Assembly (NCBI RefSeq): GCF_040115645.1
Contig: NC_089568.1
Coordinates: forward strand, 248,001-312,000
From: Euwallacea fornicatus
Taxonomy: Eukaryota > Arthropoda > Insecta > Coleoptera > Curculionidae
Length of the DNA: 64,000 nucleotides
Reading direction: 5' to 3'
Shown one piece after another: positions 44,192-55,296 of this stretch; position 1 is the stretch's first letter; the number at the start of each line of letters is the position of its first letter. The notes under the pieces are model-generated. The model ran no database searches and was not told the DNA's origin. It saw only the letters and a program-made list of their open reading frames with translations. The position numbers and the translations under genes were made by a program.

Positions 44192-45680
44192 CACATATGT
44201 CCAAAATTATTGCATATGAATGTTTGGTAAAATCAAAAGACTTTCCAAGTAATATTTATTTCTAAAGTTAATCAGGACTTACTTCCAACCACATGGAAAA
44301 GATATTTCTGTACTATTTACTTTTATTACAACTAAATTTAACAAATAATAGAAAATTGATTTATAAGATATGAAAATTAAATATTACATTCTAAGTATAA
44401 CAATTAGGAACAGGGAAAAATATTGGTCCTAATAGTCTGTATTTCCTCCTCGGACATTGGTGGACTCTCTAAGACGGTTTGGCACGCTACAAATTAGTTT
44501 ATCTAGGTAGACCTGTGGAATTTGTTCCCATTCTTCGATTGCTGCAATTGTCAATTCTCTTAACGTTAAGGGAGAGTTATTTCTTTTCTTTATCCGTCTT
44601 TTTAGGAAGTCCCAAGCATGCTCTATCACATTCATATCCGGAGATGCGGGAGGCCATCGTAATCGAGTTATTCCTTCTTCGTCACAAAAGTGTTGCACTT
44701 CCATTGTTCGATGTGGAGGTGCGTTATCATCAACGAAGACGAAATCTGCACCAACTGCCCCTCGGAATAAACGGACAATTGGGTTTAACACCTCCTGAAT
44801 GTAAACTTGTCTGTCATTGTTCTGTCGATAACAACTAATGGTGTTCGAACACCTCTCATTATGCCAGCCTAAAACATTACACTACCCCCTTGAAATGGGA
44901 CACAGGGCTGAGCTGTAGCTAATCTGGCTTGTCGTCCTGGAGCCCTCCAGACTCGGGTACGTCGAGAATCCGACACTAGGCCTATTCGTGTTTCATCTGA
45001 AAACATGACATTTTCCCAGTTTTGATTTTGGTCCACCATTTCTCGTGCCCATTGTAACCGTGTACGTTTTTGCTGTTCTGTTAATTTTGGAACTCGCAAA
45101 GGTCTCCTGCAATGTAAATTAATAGACCTCAATCGACGTGACACAGTTTGCCTCGACACAGTAACTCCCTCAAGCCATGGAACCTCTCTAGATAAAGCAC
45201 TCGCTGTGCTTGTTGGGTTTCTTCTAGCAATTATTGACAACTGACGATCTTGTATTGCAGTGGTAAGCTTTTTCCGACCTCTTCCTGGTCAATCCTTGAC
45301 ATCATTGGTTTCGCGAAACTTTTTATTAATTCTTGAAACATCACTTTGATTAACGCCTACACTTTCTGCCACTTCATTTTGTGATAGAACCTCTTGTAAC
45401 AAAGTTACTATTCGACATCTGTTAAAGTACGAAATGATACTTCCTGGCATTTCTATACTATATTAGCGTGGTCAGAATAGTAGAACACCTCAAGTAACAC
45501 TAATCCGGAGGGCAAGAATTTATAAATTCTGATAAAATATAAATAAACATTTCTTATGTTGCTTAATTTTTTGTTAAAGTTGGTGCAAAAGATGTAAACA
45601 ATACATACCTACCACATATTTAATTCCAAAAAACCAGAAATAGTCTTTTCATCGATATGCAATAACTTTGGACATATGTG
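44192..45680 (-). mobile_element. Tc1-A copy 2 (Tc1-like), 1489 bp
   Basis: TA lies at 44190-44191 and 45681-45682, and the ends begin CACATATGTCCAAA at both sides. It is very similar to copy 1 (32141-34436) in the opposite orientation, and inserted in the Tc1-B transposase gene. Confidence 0.94.
44429..45450 (-). pseudogene. Tc1-A transposase copy 2, DD34E
   Basis: It starts at ATG 45450. Compared with copy 1 it has a TGA where copy 1 reads R in DRPGRGRKK (near 45288), a TAG in place of W in MFWAG (near 44868), and a one-base loss near 44815. It lacks the 2-base deletion of copy 1 and keeps the normal DDNAPPH. The core motifs are MFSDETRIG, VDDNAPPHRT and SPDMNVIEH. It ends GGNTDY before TAG. 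The two copies are thus broken at different places. Confidence 0.9.
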
Positions 45681-46269
45681 TATATTAGAAAATGTGATGC
45701 TGCCATATGCAGAAGACAAATTGCCTGTTACCTGGAAATATCAGCAAGACAATGACCCTAAACATCCGGCAGGGTCAGTAAAAAGGTGGTTTCAGCAAAA
45801 CGTGGTTGATGTAATTGAATGGCCCTCATGTAGTCCAGACCTTAACCCTATAGAAAATCTGAGGAATGATCTTAAAAAAATGATTCAGCCAAAACAATTT
45901 AAAAACATGGACGAGTTAGTGAAGGGTATTCAAGAAGCTTGGTATTCCATCCCAGTCAGTCGTTGTCAAAATCTAATTGAGCCTATGCAAAGAAGATGTC
46001 TAGCAGTAATAGAAGCTAAAGGCTATCCTACCAAATATTAACTTTTTTATTGTAAAAATTAAAATATAGAAATCGTTTTTAATTTGTTGTCCATTGATTT
46101 TTTGAAAACAAAATAAATTTTGTTAAATTCTTTTATAAATGACGTTTGTTTTGGGGTAAAATGTGTTGTATATATCTTTATAAATAAATATCATATGTAA
46201 AATTACAAAATGTAATATTCCAGGTAAATTAAATTTTGGATCGTTTTTAAATAAGTGGCCGCCACTGTA

Positions 46270-46585
46270 AGTAGCGGAATACGCCTAAAAGTAGAATAAA
46301 ACGCAACCTGATACATGTTTTTCTGGATAAAGATGGCCCTTTGTCAACGCAGTATTGTTCGGAAAAACGTGAAAATCGATTGAATGCAATAAAAGGCGAA
46401 CTAACCTCACTGCTCCATCCTACTCTGAGAGCGCTATCACATTGAAGAGCAAAAACCTAAAAAAACGGCAACGAAAGGAAATAAGAATGTAGCGTAGGCG
46501 TCGTCATCAATGCAGCAACGTTCACCCAAAGGTGAAAATTCATTTTAAATCATATACTAAAAACAAACAAAACAAAAAAACACAT
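46270..46585. other. Unassigned spacer
   Basis: No coding frame or terminal repeat was recognised between the right end of Tc1-B and the Jockey-III fragment. Confidence 0.4.
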
Positions 46586-47001
46586 ACAGGCAACTGAACA
46601 AATTGCTCTTAGGCTAATAACGAAAATTAGACATCCTAGAAACCCTCTACACAACCCACTCAACGAAATGCTATACGAAAGAGCACAAGTAACCAAAATA
46701 ACGGAAAGACTACAACAACTCCAAACTAATTGGAAGAACAACCCACGCAACTGGACGATACTGAACCTACTTACGATAACAAGACAGACGAGACAATCCC
46801 GCTTCCTTTTTCCTTCTAACACCCTCTTAGAATGTTTTAATAGACCATAGAAAGATCCGGTTTTTTTTTTCGATTGTATTCAAAGGTTAAAGAGGTAGCT
46901 AGGTAATAGCATAACATTGTTACAAAACAAAACTGTACCCATGGGCTGAAAGACCATATGGGTCGATGGCCCCTTTCCACTGGAAATAAAGATTTGTTAT
47001 A
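46586..47001 (+). mobile_element. Jockey-III 3' end (fragment 1)
   Basis: It encodes the ORF2 C-terminus: TEQIALRLITKIRHPRNPLHN, RITRQTRQSRFLFPSN-like sequence and a stop at about 46848. The 3' UTR has the conserved block GAAAGACC...GGGTCGATGGCC and ends GGAAATAAAGATTTGTTATATA. Fragment 2 (54885-55296) has the same ending, so the family tail is TTATATA rather than poly(A). Confidence 0.7.
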
Positions 47002-47234
47002 TACACTATCGGCCAAAAGTAAAGAAACATTTAAAAATTTGGTAAAACATTTTGAACAGTCAAGTAATTTCTTTTCAATAAATTTTAACAGATTAAGAAT
47101 TTAGTACTGAACCTTGTACGCTATAAATCTTCAAAAAAAAACTCTACGGGAATAAATGAAATTAAAAAATTTATTTCAAGCCGGACAAAAGTACAGAAAC
47201 ATAAGTTTTATTCAAATTAAAGTTAACAAAACAA

Positions 47235-48573
47235 TCAATAATGAGTTGCGTAACCGTTATGTTTTATAACTTCAGCACATCTTTTTGGCATAGAAGCCAA
47301 CAATTTATCAATACATTGCTGGGGAATGTTACACCATGCATTTCTTACGGCAGCAATCAACTCATCTTTTGAATTGTATCCTCTATGATCATCCTCCCTA
47401 ATTTGACGGTCAATATGATCCCACATATTCTCAATAGGGGTGAGATCGGTGCTTTAGGCAGGCCACTTTATAACAGTGACTTTTTCCCGTACAAACCACT
47501 CCTTAATTATTTTAGCGGTATGTTTGGGGTCATTGTTGTTCAGGACTATCTATCGTATATTTGGTATTATTGTTTTTATGTTCTCTGTCACCTTAAGCGG
47601 TGGTTGCACTGTTGGTGATACCAGCAAGTTGATTGGTGGGGAGGCTGTTCATTTAAAAAAGAAGGGCATGGTGTGTGTGTCAATGTCAAAAAAAAAAAAA
47701 TATTTTTCATATATCATTAATAAATGTGGATAAGCAATTCATTCTGTTTCTTTATATAACTTGGTGCCAAGACACCTAGCGAATCTGTTTAAGCGAGTGG
47801 TTACGTCACTACAGAACATTGGTCGACGCGCCACGACAATTGTCATGCTGGAAACTCCACCTTAATGGCATGTTATCTTCGGCAAATGGAAGCATTTGTT
47901 CTTGTAAGATATCGAAATATTTAAATCGATCCATTATCCCATGAATAACACATAGTGGACCAACCCCGTGACCAGAGAAACAACCCCAAAACATGACTCC
48001 ACCGCCTCCATGTTTGATGGTGCCCCTGGTGTATTTTGGATGAAACCTTTCAAGCTTCGGACGCCGTACCCATTGAATTCCATCTGAGTAATGAAGATTA
48101 AATTTGGATTCGTCCGAAAATAAGATGTTTCCACTGGGTTGGGGTCCACGACAGGTGTTCTCGTGCAAATTCTAGTCTAGACCTTCTATTTTTGGCCGAA
48201 ATGTACGGTTTCTTAGCTGATTTTCTCCCGTAAAGTCCTTGTTCGTTAAGTCTTCGTCTAACAGACCGTACCGAGAGACTCAAGTTCGGAATTTCTTGCT
48301 TTATTTGTGGCGCCGTCAAAAATGGATTCTTTGTAGATATTCTTTTAATCACCTTATCAGTCTGTTTATCAGTTTTGCGCGGCCTTCCACTTTTCGAGAC
48401 ATTTCTAAAGGTTCTTCGTTCGTGATATGACGTAATAGTTTTAGAAACAACGCACCTATTTAACCATAGTTGCTTGGCGATGTTTATTTGTTTCTCCCTG
48501 GATTTCAAATCGGATCAAATTTTTCAATTATTAATTTTCGAACTTCTTCCGATAAACTTTTACCTTTCGGCAT
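47235..48573 (-). pseudogene. Tc1-D transposase, frameshifted and LTR-interrupted
   Basis: It begins MPKGKSLSEEVRKLI at 48573, and a frameshift follows within 25 codons. The helix-turn-helix region, GRPRK hook and FLTAPQIKQEI follow. Another frame change lies near 48115, just before LFSDESKFN (D1). The solo LTR sits in the D2 motif (FQHDN / DPKHT). STDLTPIENMW supplies the glutamate (a stop precedes it), and the end is GYATHY. Confidence 0.85.
47537..47838 (+). mobile_element. Solo LTR, 302 bp, with 5-bp duplication
   Basis: TGTTCAGG...CCACGACA is flanked by ATTGT at 47532-47536 and 47839-47843. Removing it and one ATTGT rebuilds the transposase motif QHDNDPKHT exactly. AATAAA lies near 47721. 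No internal region remains. Confidence 0.82.
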
Positions 48574-48858
48574 ATTGACTAACTCAATACTATTGAATTA
48601 CTATAAATTTGCGATTCAAGTCCTTCGAATATCATATTTTTATAAATAATAAAAAAATGTTTCTTTACTTTTGTCCTCCTGACAATATAAAAAATTCGCA
48701 TAAAAATAACAAACTTCTCAGGTGGTTGTTTATATACAATTCTAAGTTCTTTAGCAACCAAATAATCCACTGAAAACGTTTAGAGTATTTCGTACCATTT
48801 GATTACGGATTTTTAAGGAAAATGCATTTGTTTCTTTACTTTTGGCCGATAGTTTATA

Positions 48859-50064
48859 TACAGGGTGTCCTCGAATTACGTGGCCAAAATAATACCGCAG
48901 ATTGTTTGAGTGAAAATAAGTCGATTTAACTAAACTTCCCTCAGTCCAAAAGTTGTTAATTATGGAGCTACAGGGTGTTAAAGTTGAAAAAGGAAATCAC
49001 ATTTTCTTTAATATCTTTCGATTTCTTTGAGTTAATTTCACGAAATTTCATATTTGAGGGTGTTTTAAGATACGAAATTCAAATTTATTAACGATTTAGT
49101 TGTTTCTTCTAGGGGGCGCCACAAGCGACCATTAGGACACATTTAAACCTCTGTAACTTTTTTGTGCTATAGTGTATGTATTTTTGAAAAATCTTTTTTC
49201 CTACCTTTTATACTTAGAAAAGGTATACTTTATTGAAGTCGCTAGAAGCAACGGTTTCTGAGAAAAACGCATAATTCTAATGCGCTGCATATTTGCGTTG
49301 GCGCTTTTACGTAAATAACTCAGTTGGCTATGTTTTTAATTGACATTTTAACACTTGAATTTGTTTCTCAAATGTCAGTTTTTTTATTTAGCCCTCAGTT
49401 TTTCTTGTCAGTTTCGCTTCTTGTTCCTGTAAATATCCATAAGTATGGCCAATAATAATTTAATTAATTAGTAAGTGTTATTCTCGCTTGTTGTTTCTTT
49501 GTTAATTATTATTTTTGTTTTCTATTTAATAATATCTGATTTTGAAAACTTATTGTTATACCTTTACTAATAATTATTTTTGAAAAACTTAATTTTTTTT
49601 AACGGAAAATAATTTTAAGGTAATTTGCATGCATCATCAGGCTTAGATGCATTTTTCTCCAAAACCGTTGCTTCTAGCGACGTCAATAAAGTATACCTTT
49701 TCTAAGTATAAAAGGTAGGGAAAAAGGTTTTTAAATACCAAAATAATATACACCGAGGCACGAAAAAGTTACAGAGATTTAAATGTGTCCTAATGGTCGC
49801 TTGTGGCGCCCCCTAAATGAAACAACTAAATCGTTAATAAATTTGAATTTCGTATCCTAAAACACCCTCAAATATGAAATTTCGTGAAATTAACTCAAAG
49901 AAATCGAAAGATATTAAAGAAAATGTGATTTTTTTTTTCAACTTTAACACCCTGTAGCCATAATTAACAACTTTTGGACTGAGGGAAGTTTAGTTAAATC
50001 GACTTATTTTCACTCAAACAATCTGCGGTATTATTTTGGCCACGTAATTCGAGGACACCCTGTA
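48859..50064. mobile_element. Long-TIR MITE, 1206 bp, about 420-bp inverted repeats, no gene
   Basis: The ends are TACAGGGTGTCC...GGACACCCTGTA, with TA at 48857-48858 and 50065-50066. The arms (about 48859-49278 and 49645-50064) are related in sequence to the arms of the intact element at 56791 (shared GTCGATTTAACTA, GGAGCTACAGGGTGT, AAAGGAAATCA and ACAAGCGACCATTAGGACAC blocks). The middle is AT-rich and has no coding frame, so it is a non-autonomous derivative. Confidence 0.88.
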
Positions 50065-50550
50065 TATCATTTACTAAATGAAACTACAGTTGCGTGCAAA
50101 AGTTACGGGCCTAAAATGATTTTATAAATAAATAACATATAACACGAAAATTAGAAATATTATATGTAATAACATGAATCCCATTAAAAATACTTCCAAA
50201 ATAAACAGCTTGGAAATTTATTAAAAATAATCACAACAAATTATAACAAAAATAAATATACTGGCGAGCATAAAATTCGGGTCACTTCGAAATTTTCAAA
50301 TATAAATGTATTGAAAGAGAAGTGATATTTTTCGCTGGCATACCGGCATTGCTTCATGAAATTTCGGACCATTGGGAAAATGTTTACGGTTCTGCATGGT
50401 TCTACCATGAAAAAAAAAAGATTGATAAAATACCTTCAATATCTATGCATCCTCTTTATCAGTTCCATTCAATTGTTGTTCACTTTAGGCGAATTGGTTA
50501 AAGATGTTCTCTTTAACTTCAAGTTGCGCTAACAGTAGAAAGACAAAAAA

Positions 50551-51569
50551 ATGCCAATTAATAGTGTGATTGCAGCAAGAATTGTAGCCGCTTTAGAAGA
50601 TGGCAGAGGGCAACGTGAAACTGCCAGAAGTGTCGGAGTTAGCCTTTCCACTGTTCAACGCATCTCTCAACGTTACGCAGAAACGGGGTTACTCACAAGG
50701 AGACAAGGATCAGGCCGCAGAAGAGCAACCACAGCTAGGGATGACCGATTTTTAGTATCTGCAGTTTTGCGGAATCGCATGGAGACCGCAGTTTCACTGC
50801 GAAGTCATCTTGAAGAAGTAAGAAACGTTAACGTCAGTGAATGGACGGTACGTAGGCGATTACACGCTGCCGGATTATCCTCTCGGAACAGGGCTACAGG
50901 ACCTCCACTTTCTCGTGTTCATCGAATTGCTCGATTACATTTTGCCCACCAACACTTACTTTGGACTTTGGAAGACTGGAATGCCGTATTGTTCTCAGAT
51001 GAATCTCGATTTTGTCTTACTGGTTCTGATAGACGTGTGAGAGTGTGGCGACAGCCAGGCGAGAGGTATGCCCAAGCATGTATAGCCGAACGTCTTCCAT
51101 TTGGTGGAGGATCAGTTATGGTCTGGGGAGGAATCTCTTCTAATGCCCGTACGGAGTTAGTTTTCATTCAAAATGGATCCCTAACTGCGCACAGGTACTT
51201 GCTGGAGGTGTGCAAGATCATGTCATGCCGTTCATGGGGTTTCTGGAGGATAACTCGATTTTTATGCAAGACAATGCTAGGCCTCATGTTGCAAGAATCG
51301 TGACCGCTTACATGGATGAGGTTCAGATACGGAGATTTGACTGGCCTGCGCGAAGTCCCGACCTAAATCCCATAGAACATGTTTGGGACGAGATTGGAAG
51401 ACGTCTTCGCAGTCGTGTACCCGCTCCAAAAACGGCTAGGGAATTGCGAGAATTTCTTCAGGAAATATGGGAAAACCTACCCCAGGATGTTATTCGCAAC
51501 CTCATTGAAAGCATGCCCCGACGCTTGCAGCCTGTCATAAACGCTAAAGGGGGAAATACGCGATATTAA
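50551..51569 (+). pseudogene. Tc1-C transposase with one frameshift, DD34E
   Basis: It starts MPINSVIAARIVAALEDGRGQRE, with two helix-turn-helix units (SVGVSLSTVQRI; NVNVSEWTVRRRL) and a GSGRRR linker. The core has VLFSDESRFCL (D1), FMQDNARPHVA (D2) and RSPDLNPIEHVW (E). One base is missing near 51206 (LLEV then LQDHVMPF), the only defect seen. It ends GGNTRY. Repair by a single base would give about 339 residues. Confidence 0.9.
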
Positions 51570-51628
51570 TGTCATTATGAGTTTTTTTTCGGTAGCACAA
51601 AATTGTGTTCAAAAAAATATATTACAGT

Positions 51629-53502
51629 AAACAACGAAACATTTCAAGATTACATTAAAAACCTTTTCGTGGACGCTAACGGAATTCACTCTCTGTGGAA
51701 GGCATCAAGAAACTTCAAAAGACCAACAAATCGCAAATCCCCCATTTTCATAAATGGGGGCTGGGCACGTGGTAGTGAAGAAAAGTCCAACGTATTTGCC
51801 GACCACTTGGTTGAAATCTTTCGTCCATTTCCATCGTCCGCTACCAATGAATGGGAATCACAAGTCGAGAACTTCATTGACTCTCCACTACCTATGGATC
51901 TCCCAATTAAAAGTTTTGCGCCATCAGAAGTCAGCAAAGCTATAAAGTCCCTAAAAAATAAAAAATCCCCTGGCTACGACCTCATAACCCCAATTATTCT
52001 GAAACACCTAAAAAGTAAAGCAATAGTTTTCATAACTACGGTATTCAATTCCATACTAAGAACATCATTTTATCCAAATCAATGGAAAGTAGCACAAATA
52101 ATTATGATCCCAAAGCCAGGAAAACCAATGGAGCAAAAATCGTCGTACAGGCCTATTAGTCTGCTACCATGCTTATCCAAACTCTTTCAAAGAGTTCTTT
52201 TGGTACGGATGAACACAGACATAGACAGTCAGAACCTCATTCCAAACCACCAATTCGGATTCCGATCGATGCATTCCCCAATAGAACAAGTAAATCGAGT
52301 CACAAAATATATCCATGAATGCATGGAAAACAAGCTCTACTGCTCGGCTGTGTTCTTGGACGTCCAGCAGGCGTTTGATAGGGTCTGGCATCACGGCCTG
52401 CTCTACAAGATTAAAAGAAGCCTTCCAAAATACTATACCTTACTCAAAAACTACTTGACCAATCGCCTATTCCAAGTAAGAGTGGAAGACTCTCTTTCCG
52501 GGCTGCGCGAAATCTCTGCTGGTGTGGTTCAGGGCTCTGTACTGGGACCAGTGCTATACGCTATATTTACTGCGGATTTGGAAACTGATGCACAGGCTAT
52601 GATTGCCACTTTTGCTGACGACACTGGGATTCTTACATCCGATGCTGATCCTCTTAGGGCAACAAACAAGATGCAAATAAATCTCCAAAGATTAGAATTA
52701 TGGTTCTCAAAATGGAGAATCAAAGTAAACAGTGACAAATCCAATCATGTTACCTTTACCCTAAAAAAAGAAACTTGTCCTAGTGTCTCATTAAATGGAA
52801 GCAATATACCTCAGAATGACCATGTGCGATACCTGGGCATTCATCTGGATCGACGACTAAACTGGAAAAAACATACACAAACTAAGCGCACCGAGCTTGA
52901 TCTCAAGGTTAAAAAGATCTTATGGCTGATCGGTCGTCGATCTCTGCTGTCTTTAGCAGGAAAGCTTCTTATATACAAATGCATCATCAAACCGATCTGG
53001 ACATACGGGATACAGCTGTGGGGAAGTGCCAGCACATCAAACATAAATATACTCCAACGTTTCCAATCAAAACTTCTTCGAGTAATAACAAATGCTCCTT
53101 GGTACGTTTCTAACCACACGATCCACAACGATTTGAACACACCAACTGTAAGTGAAGAAATTCATCGATTCGCAACTCGATACCAAAATAGATTATCCAA
53201 CCATCCAAACAATCTTGCTACCAGCCTTCTTGACCTACTTATAACAAGGAGGTTACGAAGATTCTGCCCCCAGGACCTAAACGTTAGATTTGCAGATCAA
53301 CCAATGCTACTGTAAAATAGAAACTCCTGTATGGTTAGTTATATCCTGATTTTCTAGATTACCGTCATGTAGCTCAAAAATGGGTGTTTTAATGTAAATT
53401 ACTCACAGTGTCACGTTGCTTTCAAATCACAGTTTTACTTATTGTCGCAACTACAAAAGTGACAGATTGTAAAAGGAAATAATTAAATTAAAAAAAAAAA
53501 AA
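51629..53502 (+). mobile_element. Jockey-II, 5'-truncated insertion with poly(A)
   Basis: The duplication ATATTACAGT (51619-51628) and ATGTTACAGT (53503-53512) differs by one base. The element ends in an A-run of about 14. It begins inside ORF2, as is usual for LINE insertions truncated during reverse transcription. It lies in the 3' part of Tc1-C. Confidence 0.82.
51630..53315 (+). CDS. Jockey-II ORF2 partial: reverse transcriptase, open frame
   Basis: About 562 codons are open, with no stop or frameshift. RT motifs appear in order: PGYDLITPIILK, YRPISLLPCLSKLF, NHQFGFRSMHSPIEQ, FLDVQQAFDRVWH, GVVQGSVLGPVLY, TFADDTG (catalytic) and VRYLGIHLDRRLNWK. The Jockey C-terminus follows (TNAPWYVSNHTIHNDL). 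The endonuclease and start codon are missing through 5' truncation, so it is not a functional gene, but the insertion is young. Confidence 0.88.
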   Translation, partial: NNETFQDYIKNLFVDANGIHSLWKASRNFKRPTNRKSPIFINGGWARGSEEKSNVFADHLVEIFRPFPSSATNEWESQVENFIDSPLPMDLPIKSFAPSEVSKAIKSLKNKKSPGYDLITPIILKHLKSKAIVFITTVFNSILRTSFYPNQWKVAQIIMIPKPGKPMEQKSSYRPISLLPCLSKLFQRVLLVRMNTDIDSQNLIPNHQFGFRSMHSPIEQVNRVTKYIHECMENKLYCSAVFLDVQQAFDRVWHHGLLYKIKRSLPKYYTLLKNYLTNRLFQVRVEDSLSGLREISAGVVQGSVLGPVLYAIFTADLETDAQAMIATFADDTGILTSDADPLRATNKMQINLQRLELWFSKWRIKVNSDKSNHVTFTLKKETCPSVSLNGSNIPQNDHVRYLGIHLDRRLNWKKHTQTKRTELDLKVKKILWLIGRRSLLSLAGKLLIYKCIIKPIWTYGIQLWGSASTSNINILQRFQSKLLRVITNAPWYVSNHTIHNDLNTPTVSEEIHRFATRYQNRLSNHPNNLATSLLDLLITRRLRRFCPQDLNVRFADQPMLL

Positions 53503-53834
53503 ATGTTACAGTGCTTGGGTAATGGACACCTGTACAATACATCGGTTATTTGGGTACAGGATCGTGTTTTTTTTACCATTTATCCTTAACAAGGTTAAAG
53601 AACCTCAGAATCGATAAAGGCTATCCTTTTTTATTTTTTTGGAAGTTAGGAAGGCAAAAATTTCGAAAATACTAAAGTGACCCGAATTTTATGCTCGTCA
53701 GTGTATTTTGCCCTATTCAAAAGTATCGGGCCACGTTCTTAGAATAATTTTATTTTTATTTTTGAGAAAATATTGAAGCAAATATTAGTGGTTCAGTGAC
53801 TAGTAAGTAGTGGAGTGTATTCTATTTTGTTAAA

Positions 53835-54851
53835 ATGCCGAAACATACTCAATGAGAAGCACGTCAATGAGTCATAAAGTTACATGAAAAAAGAAAAAGT
53901 TTACGTGGTATTGCTGCATTGTTGTCGATTGGAAAGATAACTGTTAACAATATTATTAAAAAATGGAAAACTACAAATAGTTTAAGAGACAAGCTCGCTC
54001 CAGGAAGACAGAGAAAAACTACCAGTCGTGTAGATAAGCTGATAAAAAGAAAAGCAATCGTCGATCCGAAAAAGAATGCTGCGGTAATAGGTCGAGAGTT
54101 ACAGGATGAAAATCTTGCAAACGTCAGTCGCAGTACTGTTTCTGGTCAATTAAAGGAAGTGGAACTTGTTGGGCGAGTGGGCACTAGAAAACCGCTGATT
54201 AGTGTAGAAAATAGGGAGGCAAGATTTGAGTTTAAAAAGGAACATCAGCACTGGGAAATAGAGGATTGGAAAAAAATACTTTGGTCCGATGAAATAAAAA
54301 TAGATTTATTCCGAAATGATGGAAGACGTTATGTACGACGACCAAAAGGTGCTAGATATGATTCTAGATATCAAATACCGAGTGTTAAACACGGCGGTGG
54401 TAATATTAAGCTTTGGGGTGCGTTTTCGTGGCAAGGTGTCGGTCCTATTGTTAAAATTGATGGCAATATGAACGCTGCCATGTATAAAGATATTTTAACA
54501 ACACACATGCTTCCTTTTGACCGTCAAAATATGCAGTGAGGATGGATTTTTCAGCAGAATAATGATCTTAAACATCGGTCTGGGCTAATACAAAACTGGT
54601 TTAATATTAAGAAACTACGTGTGTTACAATGGCCAAGTCAGAGTCCCGACTTAAACCCAATTGAACATTTGTGGCGTGAACTAAAAATGAATGTAGGAAC
54701 TGCAAATTGCTCTAGCAAGAACGATCTTTGTGAAGAAGTTCAAAAAACATGGCACAACATTAAAGAAGGAATAATACAAAAGTCAGTTGAGTCTATGCCA
54801 CATCGGTGTGCCGCAATAATTAGTTCAAAGGGAATGGCTACAAAGTACTGA
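53835..54851 (+). pseudogene. Tc1-E transposase with three in-frame stops
   Basis: ATG 53835 reads MPKHTQ, then TGA at 53853 and again at 53868. The frame opens with LHEKRKSLRGIAALLSIGKITVNNII. The core has ILWSDEIKID (D1), then a TGA at 54537, then FQQNNDLKH, where the second catalytic D is N, and QSPDLNPIEHLW (E). The end is GMATKY. All lies in one frame. Confidence 0.85.
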
Positions 54852-54884
54852 ATAAATAAGACATTTGCAGATTGTTGAATTCGT

Positions 54885-55296
54885 TATAAAATGTGTTCTA
54901 ATTTCCAAATAACAGAACAAATCGTACTAAGACTAATTACTAAAATAAGACATCCCAATAACCCTCTCCACAATCCCCCTAACCAATTACTGTACCAACG
55001 CACAAACTTGACACGAATTACTGACAGACTACTAAACATTCAAACAAAATGGAAGAACAACCCCAACAATAGAACAATATTAAACCCACTCTGCTTGACG
55101 AGACGAACCAGACAATCCCGATTCCTCTTCCCTGCCAATTCCCTGCAAGAACACTATGGAATATAGGTTTTTTTTTGTCTTCTACTGTTGCTGCAGTTAC
55201 TGTATATGGTATACCTAGAATGAACTAATAAAACCACGGGCAGAAAGACCCAGTGGTCGATAGCCTTTTTCTTGGGAAATAAAGAAGTGTTATATA
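54885..55296 (+). mobile_element. Jockey-III 3' end (fragment 2)
   Basis: It encodes TEQIVLRLITKIRHPNNPLHN and TRQSRFLFPANSLQEHYG, with a stop at about 55164. The 3' UTR repeats the GAAAGACC..GTGGTCGATAGCC block and the GGAAATAAAGAAGTGTTATATA ending of fragment 1. Tc1-F starts at that tail. Confidence 0.7.

Larger units (their letters stand above)
43542..46041 (+). pseudogene. Tc1-B transposase, split by Tc1-A and frameshifted
   Basis: It starts MGKKENCDSEKRQ, with helix-turn-helix DGHSYSKVASLLKCSKFMV and a linker KKRPRI. A frameshift near 43850 lies before NEFQLFGRVSRKKPL. The core has ILWSDETKLN (D1), WKYQQDNDPKHP (D2) and CSPDLNPIENL (E). The Tc1-A insertion (44192-45680) falls between KYKY and ILENVMLP, and removing it restores the frame. 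The end is GYPTKY. Confidence 0.88.
42449..46267 (+). mobile_element. Tc1-B (Tc1-like), host of two nested elements
   Basis: The left end CAGAGGCGGCCAACAAATTA (42449) and right end TAAGTGGCCGCCACTG (46267) are imperfect inverted repeats, flanked by TA (42447-42448 and 46268-46269). A long-TIR MITE (42607-43390) lies in its 5' UTR and Tc1-A copy 2 (44192-45680) in its transposase. Net length without the inserts is about 1.54 kb. Confidence 0.85.
47004..48854 (-). mobile_element. Tc1-D (Tc1-like), carrying a solo LTR
   Basis: The ends are CACTATCGGCCAAAAGTAAAG and its reverse complement, with TA at 47002-47003 and 48855-48856. The inner motifs ACAAAAGTA.AGAAACA (near 47180 and 48660) repeat part of the end, an IR/DR layout. 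It starts directly at the TTATATA tail of Jockey-III. Confidence 0.88.
50261..53703 (+). mobile_element. Tc1-C (Tc1-like), carrying Jockey-II
   Basis: Both ends carry the inverted repeat (CTG[GA]CGAGCATAAAATTCGGGTCACTT), with TA at 50259-50260 and 53704-53705. The left end lacks the first CA present at the right end. A Jockey-II insertion (51629-53502) follows the transposase. It is inserted in Tc1-E. Confidence 0.87.
50087..54884 (+). mobile_element. Tc1-E (Tc1-like), split by Tc1-C, right end missing
   Basis: The left end CAGTTGCGTGCAAAAGTTACGGGCC starts after TA (50085-50086). Tc1-C is inserted at 50261. Tc1-E resumes at 53706 with a second, inner end-like motif (CAAAAGTATCGGGCCACG). The transposase follows, but the right inverted repeat is absent: Jockey-III sequence begins at about 54885. 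Confidence 0.75.
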
